A stretch of 64,000 nt of DNA from Jacaranda mimosifolia (lineage: Eukaryota > Streptophyta > Magnoliopsida > Lamiales > Bignoniaceae): assembly GCA_018894105.1 (NCBI GenBank), contig CM032120.1, positions 33,564,710 through 33,628,709 on the forward strand. The letters run 5' to 3'. Of this stretch, positions 56,330 through 64,000 are shown in pieces. Position numbers and translations under genes: made by a program. Numbering within the stretch: position 1 is the first letter of the stretch; every line of letters begins with the position of its first letter. Under the pieces are notes generated by a model. It saw only the letters and a program-made list of their open reading frames with translations. It had not been told where the DNA came from and did not search any database.

Positions 56330-57990
56330 GATTCACATCACAAGGACCAACTTTACATTGGCAGCAAGAGCAAAGCTCTTTTCTTGATTGTACGTGTTCT
56401 TTAGGTGGACTATCCACATTCCTCTCTTCTTTGCTATGAAGTTATTCTCTGAGGAAGCTCTTATGCTTGTCCACATATTCATAAGGTATCCTTGTTGGAT
56501 CAGTGCTTCAATCTTATCCCTCAAATTCCAACACTGTTATGTGGTATCTTGCTGAAACTATGGTAGTTGTAGTATCCTAAAAATCAATGCTTCTTTAGGC
56601 CTCCGACATCCTTTGGGGTATATCTAATCAAACTTTAGAGTATGTCGCTTGTAGTATCTTTGCTCTTTTGGCTGTAAGGGGCGTGTATTGAAGTGTTTTT
56701 CGTTTGGCTCGTTGTGTGCTTGCGATTTGCTTTTGCTCTAAGTCAACTCCTAAATTTGACAACCTATATTTTTCAGTGTCCTGAAGAGCCACTATTTCTT
56801 ACTTCTTCCTCTTCTTGTTCTTCCGCACTTGAGATTTCTTCATAACCACAAATAAAATCATCAGTGATGAGTCCTTGTGGCTTCGAGTGTCTTGGATTCT
56901 CTGAAGCATCACTCGTTACCAAGTGTTGACCTTCAAATCCGCTTAGAGTAGGGTTAATGACTAGAGCTCGTTCGTGTGCTAACTCCCTTGCTATTGCCTT
57001 CTTAATGGTGGCATCACTTATCTTGGTGGGTCCTCTCAAGAGTGTCATGAGTGTCTCAGCGGTTTGAAGGTTGCCTTTGCCTCCCACATCCTGCTGGTTT
57101 GTAGGCTTTGGGTGCTTCCCAAATTGCGAATAGCAAAATTCATTATTTCCAAATTCTAGGGTGTTTAGGGGACTACTTGCCCTCTACATCACGTACTCTT
57201 CAAGATATCTTAACTGGATTAACCTCTCGATCTTGTCTTGGTGCCTACACCATTCAGCGATGTGTCCATAATGCTGGTGGAAATGGCACCATTTGCTTGT
57301 TTTTTGCTTCTCCATATCTTTCATCGTCTTTTTGAGAAAGGTGCATGATAAAGCCACACCGTATAGCTTCACGCAGAATCTCTTCTCGTGATATGGTGAT
57401 TAGGGTGTTAGTAGTGAATGCTCAAGACTAGTTGTGCTTGCGTGCTTTGGGCACTTTATTATGGTTATCCTCCCTACAAACTAGTCCATATCCCTTCATC
57501 TTCAAGACTGCCGCTTGTAGGGATAGATTCTTTACATCATTTGGTGGTTGGGATACTAGTGCAGGAGCCTACCATCCAACATTAATAGGTGCTGATCTAA
57601 AAGGGTTTTCTTGGGAAAAGGACTAGAAATTCTCATGTCGAGATGGGGAAATGGGGGCGAAGCTTCGCTCAGGATCGGTCCTTTGGATAGCCTACTTCGA
57701 GAAAGGTGTAGCCCCTCAGTCCCAACGATAGGGTTGCAGCAGCTCCTCCACACGTTGAGCAGTTGAGTTGGCCAAGACTCGAGCAATGATACTCTTCAAC
57801 AAGCTCGTCAATATTTCTGGCGTTAACAACAACGTAAGGTCTCCGGTAAGCAGTGCCTTGTTCACAAGAGTTTCCTTTTGGGGGATGAATGTGCCGAAGA
57901 GTGGCTCCAGCATCGATTATGAAGATACTTCTAGTTGGGAGCTTCCATGTCTTCGAACGTCGATGCCACCTAGGTGTTAAAGTAGCAATC
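56330..57990 (-). pseudogene. Tat gag, decayed and partly duplicated
   Basis: On the minus strand from about 57913: SIIARVLANSTAQRVEELLQ; then 57184-57372 with KTSKWCHFHQHYGHIAEWCR and QDKIERLIQLRYLEEYV, the FH...GH.T..C..LK..IE.LI..G.L..YV signature of Tat gag/nucleocapsid. 56773-57087 is an acidic, Ser-rich protease-side linker (ARELAHERALVINPTLSGFE). A second copy of the signature, RDKIEALIQQGYLMN, appears at 56480-56524, implying a local duplication or recombination between two elements. Confidence 0.72.
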
Positions 57991-58040
57991 TCTAGATTTT
58001 GCCTACATCCTCAATATTCTTTCTTCTTCCTTTGAGTTCC

Positions 58041-58060
58041 CATAGACAATGCCAAAATAA
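58041..58060 (-). promoter_or_regulatory. gypsy-type primer binding site
   Basis: The minus strand reads TTATTTTGGCATTGTCTATG directly after the 5' LTR end, a decayed form of the plant Tat/Athila site (TTTGGCGCCGTCTGTGGG). Confidence 0.75.
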
Positions 58061-58384
58061 TGTTGCTCAGAATTGGAGCAAGGCCATTTCTGAAAAATAG
58101 AAGAGTGTTAGTTTATCTTCTTTGGAAAGTGTGTAGAGAGATATCTAGTTCTTGAAAATTCTTTGGCTTTGAGAATTTTTATGATTGATTTCTTGTGTTC
58201 CAGTTCTTTGTGGGACGTAGTATTTATAGATTTTGGTGTTGATGGGTTTAGGCCTATTAGGACTTTTCTGCCCCTTTTATGGGCTTGACTTTGTCCTTTG
58301 AGCTCTCTATTCTTTTACTCAATTAATTAATTTTAGGTATATTACCTTTTTTAGTTAATTTACCAAATTATCACTATATATTTC
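58061..58384 (-). repeat. 5' LTR of the deleted Tat element (right copy)
   Basis: About 324 bp, starting TGTTGCTCAGAATTGGAGCA and ending TATATTTCA. It matches 54092-54431 with scattered differences. Confidence 0.8.
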
Positions 58385-58601
58385 AAGCATTCTCAATTTG
58401 AAGCGTATCCAATGAATTGACTATTAATACTCTACTTTAAATTCTTCTCATGTTGAACATAATCACCAAAATATATAAATTATTATAATCTACTTTATTT
58501 CTATGTTCTTCCTACAACTTCCGTTATCCTTTTTTATGATTTGTTAAAAGTTTGACTTTAAAAAATTGTATCATGAATTAATGAGGCTTCTTTATAATAA
58601 A

Positions 58602-59317
58602 ACTAGTAGTTTAGGCACGCTGTCCCTATGTGCTTAAATATATTTTAATAATTATAATAATAAAAGAAATTAAATTACAAGTACTACAATTGAATATACA
58701 ATAATACAAACCACACTAAATAATAACATACAATATTTATTTTTAATGTAACAAAATTTTGAAAAAATGCAATATAGAACATATAGTAATTTCAATAACA
58801 AATAAATGAGAAATATTTAAACTTAGAAATTAAATAAATGAGAATTATTTAAACTCAAAAATTAATATTATTTAAATCCTTCGACCTATTAAATAAAAAC
58901 AAAACTTGAATAATGGAATATTTCTATTTCAAAGAACATAGTATTAAAATGTTGTTTTTTTTTTTTTTTTTGAAAGGAGTATTGAAATGTTATTCACCTA
59001 AAGAAGTGAAGAATCCCCCCCTCAATGTTGAAAATTTAGAATGTGGTTTGTCCATCTTTTAAACTCAATTACAAATATAACCATAATTTTATTGGATGTT
59101 AATATTACAATCTTGAGGGAAATTTTGAATATTCAAAAATTGGTGTGAGAAATACCTAATTTGATATTTATTGTCATTTCTACCCTTAACAATATTTTAT
59201 TATTACACCAAATCTTTTTATTATTTGAATGCTTTTAAAGGGTAAAAGTTGAAAAGGTGATAAAAATATTGGAATAACTTACATTTGTAATTGTGAAAAG
59301 CCTTCCTTTTTATAATA
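58602..59317 (-). mobile_element. candidate small Helitron (first of a head-to-tail pair)
   Basis: On the minus strand the low end is ...GCGTGCCTAAACTACTAGT followed by T: CTRRT plus host T. A GCAC...GTGC hairpin lies about 11 bases inside. The high end (minus) reads TTATTATAAAAAGGAAGG, like a Helitron 5' end without its first bases, where the next Helitron sits. It encodes nothing. Confidence 0.5.
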
Positions 59318-59672
59318 ACTAGCAGTCATTTGCAAGCAATTTCTGCTCGCATAAAATATTTTTGGGTAATCATATTATCTATATATTCACATTTATTATA
59401 CTAAAAATTAACATGTATCACAAAAACATACTTATAATTCGTATAATTATGAAGATAGCACTCACTTAAAGTAAATTTTTTATAATTTATTACCATATTA
59501 AAGAAAAAATTTAAAATTAATTAAAATAAGTAAATAGTGGAAGTTTTTAAATAAATGGTGGTTATTTGTATATATAAATGTTTATTGAATATTGAATAAA
59601 TGAAAGGGCAAATTTAGTATCATAACTTCCACTTTAGACACAAAAATGCTTTTCCTTTTATAATAGTATAGA
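59318..59672 (-). mobile_element. small non-autonomous Helitron
   Basis: On the minus strand it starts TCTATACTATTATAAAAGGA with host A before it, and ends with the hairpin GCGAGCA-GAAAT-TGCTTGC, a short spacer and CTAGT followed by host T. All four Helitron terminal features are present in 355 bp: A|TC start, hairpin, CTRRT end, T after. It encodes nothing. Confidence 0.68.
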
Positions 59673-59794
59673 TATAAAATATAAATATAAATTATTAGTA
59701 ATAAATTTTAGATATTGATAGAACCATTTCTAAATAACAATTTCACCAAGTCCATCCTTTTGGACCAAGCTTCTCAAGAGCCTCCACACTCTTA

Positions 59795-60048
59795 GGGCTA
59801 ATTTGGTTGGAGCGATGAGATGGAATACATTATTTTTATCCCCCACTTTATCATTCATTTGGTTAGAATGACAATAAATACTCAAGCATACATGAAAATC
59901 CAAAGCCCTTGTTTATATGTACAATTCCCATAATAAATTAATCTTTCACCCCAATACTAACCAAACTATATTACAATAATAAAGAATTATATAAATTATC
60001 ACATGATAAATAATCATGAATAAATTAAAAGTCCAACCAAACTGGCCC
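59795..60048. mobile_element. Tourist-type MITE (PIF/Harbinger superfamily)
   Basis: The left end GGGCTAATTTGGTTGGAGCG and the right end on the other strand (GGGCCAGTTTGGTTGGACTT) form TIRs; TTA flanks both (59792-59794, 60049-60051). It is 254 bp and non-coding. Its ends differ from those of the two large PIF elements here. Confidence 0.85.
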
Positions 60049-60051
60049 TTA

Positions 60052-60343
60052 GTATTGCTGCACCTAAGTAGGTCCCTCCTAAAACCCGGCTTCTACTTTC
60101 ATTCTTCTTTAGCGGTAACTTCCGTACCAGAAAGTCACTACCGAAACCCAGCCCGAATATTTTTCCCGGTTTCGATCGATCACAAAACTCGACCCTTTTT
60201 GAAATTGGCCTGACCTAATTACCCATTCCACGCTTTGTCATTCATAGATCTATTATGAATTAAAGAAGTTTCGTGATTTGATTCTTGTTCTTTAGTTTAC
60301 GTGCTTGGGAATTTTGTGATTTTTTTTTTAATTTTTTTAATTA
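60052..60343 (+). promoter_or_regulatory. promoter and 5'UTR region of the syntaxin gene
   Basis: 292 bases between the MITE and the start codon, GC-richer than the flanks until a T-rich leader (60310-60340). No clear TATA box; the transcription start cannot be placed. Confidence 0.4.
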
Positions 60344-60537
60344 ATGGCGACAAGGAATAGGACGATTTTGTATAGAAAGTATAGGGATGCATTGAAGAGC
60401 GTCAGGGTTCCGGCGGGCTCGTCGCCGTCGAGCTTCGGCGGCCGCGGAGGTCCTGTGATCGAGCTGTCGACTTCGTCTTTGCTTAACCCTAACCGATCTT
60501 ACGCTCCTTTAAGTACTGAAGATCCCGGAACCTCCAG
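60344..60537 (+). CDS. SYP41/42/43-type syntaxin (TLG2-like Qa-SNARE), exon 1
   Basis: From ATG 60344 the protein begins MATRNRTILYRKYRDALKSV, followed by a Gly/Ser-rich stretch and GGPVIELSTSSLLNPNRSYA and PLSTEDPGTS, the conserved start of plant SYP4 syntaxins. The exon ends CCTCCAG before GTATTG, leaving phase 2 after 64 codons. SYP4 proteins are tail-anchored Qa-SNAREs of the trans-Golgi network/early endosome, acting in vacuolar and secretory traffic. The coiled coil, SNARE motif and C-terminal anchor belong to later exons outside the window. The continuation 60538-60586 in the same frame is intron read-through. No damage is seen, so the gene is probably functional. Confidence 0.9.
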
Positions 60538-63500
60538 GTATTGTGATTTGGTCGGAATTTTGTTACTAGTATGTTTGCTGTGGTGAAACTTTGAAACTGT
60601 TTTCTAAATTTCTTTTTCTTTTCTGTTTTCTGAATTTAGTTTCACTGTGTTTTGAGATGAATCTAAAATGTTACCAGTTGTTGAGTCGATGAACTGGGTG
60701 ATACTGATTTCTCTGATTGGAGAAATTCTATAATATGGGAGACCAAACATTTTTTGCCTCTATCACATTCAGAACATGAGCGGAAAGTATACAAAAGAAA
60801 ATGATGAAGTTGCACTGGGTGGCTGTCACATATAAATGAACAATTGAAAAATAGATATTAGGTAAAAACAAAATCATTTTAGTGGCGTCTGAAAACCTGA
60901 ATCACTTCAAAACCTTGGATGCCTTCTTATTTCCAGTGTAAGTAATTCATATAGAAGGGAGAAAAAACTGAATAGTTTCCTTTTTCCTGCATGTGAAATC
61001 TTAAGTTTCTGATATCTGCTGCCACAAATTGCCTAAATCCTTGGACATAGTACCTAATCAAAGAGGAAATTGAGAGTTACCTGGAGAACTTATAACCACT
61101 ATGGCCTTATAAAAATGGCCGTGGCAAAGCATAATGGCAGAGAACAGTTTCAGTGTCTGATTGTTGATATTCTTGGCCTGGGGCATTGTAGTTTATATGA
61201 AATGTTTATTGCAATATTACCTCTATTCTGCTTCCCAAACTCAGGTGCGGATTCTGATAGGCCCTTTTCATTGGTTGAGAAACATCTTAATATGACAGAT
61301 GCTTAGTTATATTTTACGTTCTTATGTGGATATTTATTAGATGGAATGAAGAAGTCCAAGCTTGGATGGTTGTGAGTTGCATTATTTTTCTGAAGAATTT
61401 CTGTTTACTAATTAACCGAAAGTATCTTGTGAAAAATGTGCCTTCCCTTCTCTTTCACTTTATAAACATTTATCTGAAAATGAAATGACATTGTAAAGCT
61501 GTAATGGAAAGTCTGTCATATTCTTTGGAACATTTCGTTTTCCATGGAAAATCACTGGTAAAATATCTCAGGCAACATAGGGGGTCATTTTATGTTACTT
61601 GAAGGTGGAAAATATACTTATTCAACGATAAACTTGTTGTTGTTTCCAAATATATGATCTGATGCAAACTGGGATATGGGGAGTCCAAATTTTTCTACCT
61701 TTATGTTTGAGTGTATATGTTGTCAGTTGAAGCAGTAAGGCCTGGCAGAAATCTGGTGGTAGGAAAAGCTGAACTTGGGCTTGACTGTTGTCACATTAAC
61801 AAACAATAGTAGATAAAAATTTTAACGTATGGTGTGAGCATGTCTGATTGAGTGCATCCATGTTTAATGCTTATGAACTGATACCTCTATTAAAATTAAA
61901 ATTGTAATTGATATTGTTTATTAATTTGAAGAAATTAAGACAAGATTTCTGTTAAAAAAAGCATTTTATTCTTAATTCAGGCCTCAAGGAGATAAGAGTA
62001 TTTAATCTAAATTAAACTTTAACTGTCTTAGTATAAAAGTTAAAGGACTTTTTCAAATGAAAAGTTAGTGGAATGAATTCTTTGAATTGAAAAATATTTC
62101 CTTGTTGTTTTTTAATATAAAAGTTAATTTTCAGGGGTTTTTTTGCGATTCAAATTTCACCCTTAGATTTATCAAACTTTTAAATGAAGAAACTCATTTA
62201 ATTTCATTAGTAGCAAAATTGAGCTCAATTAGGCTGTCTGCATGTGTGTAGTTGAAGCTTACTTGGATAGCTTCATTCTTTCTGCTTTATTATATACCAA
62301 GATACAAAAAAGTTTGTGAACAACCAAAAAATATTTATGTTAGAAGCGCAACTCAGATGAGTTTCTTGTGCAAAAATAAGACAATTTATAGGGCAATTTT
62401 TTGGTGCGCAACTGCTTTAGGACACCAAAATGGAAGTGAAAGGATATGTATTTTTTCATTTTTTGGATTCATTGTTTCAGAAATATGGAACAAACTGAAA
62501 CATAAATAGATAGATATGAGTTTAATAAAAGTCAATTTTTGTTGTCTTATTATGCTTCAAAAATTTGAGTTTTTATCAAATAAAATAATAGAATAGATAG
62601 AACAAGTTAAAGCATGAACAATCTACAAATTCTAGTTCTAGGTATAAGTAATTGATACTTCAATATCAATTTACTATTTAATATATATTTATATATTAGT
62701 GATTTTGGCAGACTTTATGCATGTGCTAAAATTTTTATAGTACATACTAAATAAAAATATTTATGTACTTTTCTATATAGTTATAGTACTATAATTTTTT
62801 TTTACTAATTTCAATGTACTTATTGAATTTTGTGGATAAATAAAAGAACTAAAATTATGACATGGTAAAATTTTTATTATTTTTTTTTTGGGGGGGGGGG
62901 GGGTGTGGGGAGAGAAAAGAGATCACAGCTTAGAGAGAAGAGAACAAAGTTATCTTGCTATTATCTTTTAAAATAGGGTTAATTTTGTCAACCTATTTAA
63001 ACAATTAGTTACTAAGGCCCTGACACTTTATAAAAAGTATAGATTATCAATTACTGTTATTTAATAATATAAATTTATTTTATTTTTATTTTGCTTGAAA
63101 GGGATGAATTTTCCATGTATAACCAATAAAAATAATTGAATCTAGTCTGAAATCCAATTCTAGGCATTTATGAATCCTGAATCTTCTGAGAATTGCAGTA
63201 TCCCATGTGCACATAATATCGTATTCGTATCACCATATCTGTATCCCCGCATCATCATTTATCAATTTAAGCAAGATGAAAAAGAGCATGGGCCCCCTTC
63301 AAATTATTAGGGCTGTCCCAGAAACGAAGTGGTCAAGGAAACTTGACTACTCACGCAGATAGGAATTGAAATCCTTTTTTCTTTTGTGGCACAGCAGATA
63401 AATTTGTATGGATGTACGAACATGAAAGCATAGAAGGTTAAGGGGATCTGAAAGGAATAGGTTTATAAGGTTTTAGAGCTATTCGGTAGAGCTTAATGTT

Positions 63501-64000
63501 GGCTTAGCTTATGGAGAACTAAAAAGCTAGCAGTACAGCTGGAAATTTACTATTTAGGAAGTAAAAATACAATATTCAGCACTAATTTATAACAAAGCCT
63601 AAAGCCTGATTATATATAGCAAACTACGTCGAAGTTGCTAGTTAAATAAAACTAGAAAGAACCTACAGCAACCATTTTTACTTAAAGATAATTAACAAAT
63701 AAGAAATAAAACGAAGAGCTAAGAGCATAAAAAGGCCTTCATACTTACTGCTTCATGTCAGCAGTGAAGAAAGCTCTTTTGGTTTTCCGCCTGCGAATAG
63801 AAAATTAGCTCTTGCATTTTTGGGGGGGAATTTTGTTTTTGCCCTCTGAATCTCTGATAAAATCAACAGGATATACAGAATGAGTCTACTTTGATCATTG
63901 AACTGATTCTTCTGAGAAAGTTGTGCATTGAGCCTGATTTATTTGTTCGTTCCACCCTTTTTAAGATATGCCCATGCTTTATTCATCTCGAAAGTTTGGC
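60538..64000 (+). other. first intron of the syntaxin gene (incomplete)
   Basis: After the donor at 60538 no later SYP4 exon (FTIGLPPAWVD-type sequence) is found on the + strand to the window end, so intron 1 is at least 3.4 kb. It contains a T-run plus G-run (62881-62903) and no recognisable transposon or gene. Confidence 0.6.
62881..62903 (+). repeat. T-run followed by a 14-base G-run
   Basis: TTTTTTTTT immediately followed by about 14 G, then TGTGGGGAG. Similar in type to the poly-G at 26290. Confidence 0.85.

Larger units (their letters stand above)
54092..58384 (-). mobile_element. Tat-type Ty3/gypsy element with both LTRs, pol deleted
   Basis: Two similar LTRs (54092 to about 54431, and 58061-58384) in direct orientation share TGTTGCTCA.AATTGGAGCA, the AGAGAGAT.TCT block, TTGACTTTGAGAATTTTT and the AATTAATTAATTTTA end. 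Beside the right LTR is a gypsy-type primer site, so it reads on the minus strand. Inside are gag (minus) and an opposite-strand extra ORF, but no protease, RT or integrase. The shared AAGCATT outside both ends (54073, 58385) does not sit directly at the left LTR, so the target duplication is unresolved. Confidence 0.83.

Noticed and set aside
54073..58391. AAGCATT on both sides of the deleted Tat element as a target duplication
   Set aside because: On the left it lies 12 bases outside the TG start of the LTR, so it does not fit the LTR border; the duplication stays unresolved.
61070..61306. 78-residue ORF in the syntaxin intron
   Set aside because: No similarity to SYP4 exon 2 or any domain I recognise; a chance frame in intron sequence.

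Overview
The window reads as a eudicot nuclear chromosome. It is strongly AT-rich, its introns have GT/AG borders, and its only two recognisable host genes are plant families: the 3' end of a PP2-type F-box (phloem-lectin-like) gene at the left edge (1-672) and the first exon of a SYP41/42/43-type trans-Golgi syntaxin gene near the right edge (60344-60537). Both are on the + strand. The roughly 59 kb between them is almost entirely transposable elements, many nested in one another. I see no RNA gene and no intact element-encoded protein. The species cannot be named from this sequence.

Layout, left to right. (1) 1506-24737 is one old Ty1/copia element on the minus strand. It is recognised by its two diverged LTRs (1506-1951 and 24297-24737), a tRNA-Met-type primer site beside the right LTR, a polypurine tract beside the left LTR and a near-perfect 5-bp target duplication. 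It is stretched to 23 kb by later insertions: a PIF/Harbinger DNA transposon (5644-13299, TSD TAA) splits its gag zinc-knuckle region, and a second insertion of about 9 kb with Helitron-like ends (about 14970-23966) splits its leader and itself carries a deleted MULE (16981-20546, 10-bp TSD). (2) 25101-26616 is a candidate AT-rich MULE-like element. (3) 29765-32974 is a 3.2-kb solo LTR with perfect 5-bp duplications and a 60-bp minisatellite inside. (4) About 36340-40880 is a decayed Tat-type Ty3/gypsy element: pol on the minus strand, then a small tandem array, then an extra ORF region on the opposite strand. (5) 42943-54039 is a CACTA-like element (TSD ATT) split by a second, diverged PIF/Harbinger transposon (43162-52924, TSD TTA). 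(6) 54092-58384 is an internally deleted Tat element with both LTRs. (7) 58602-59672 holds two small Helitron-like elements head to tail. (8) 59795-60048 is a Tourist-type MITE about 300 bp upstream of the syntaxin start codon.

The most interesting observation is that the two diverged PIF/Harbinger elements share the same three-gene order: a Myb/SANT-like gene, the DDE transposase, then a second Myb/SANT-like gene. The third genes look homologous to each other, although plant PIF elements are normally described with only one Myb-like partner gene. The first element also has a GRF-like zinc-finger segment between its transposase and third gene. The second theme is that both Tat elements carry an antisense extra ORF of the 'putative gypsy-type transposon' (PF04195-like) kind at the same place. 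All domain calls are from reading motifs by eye; no database search was run.
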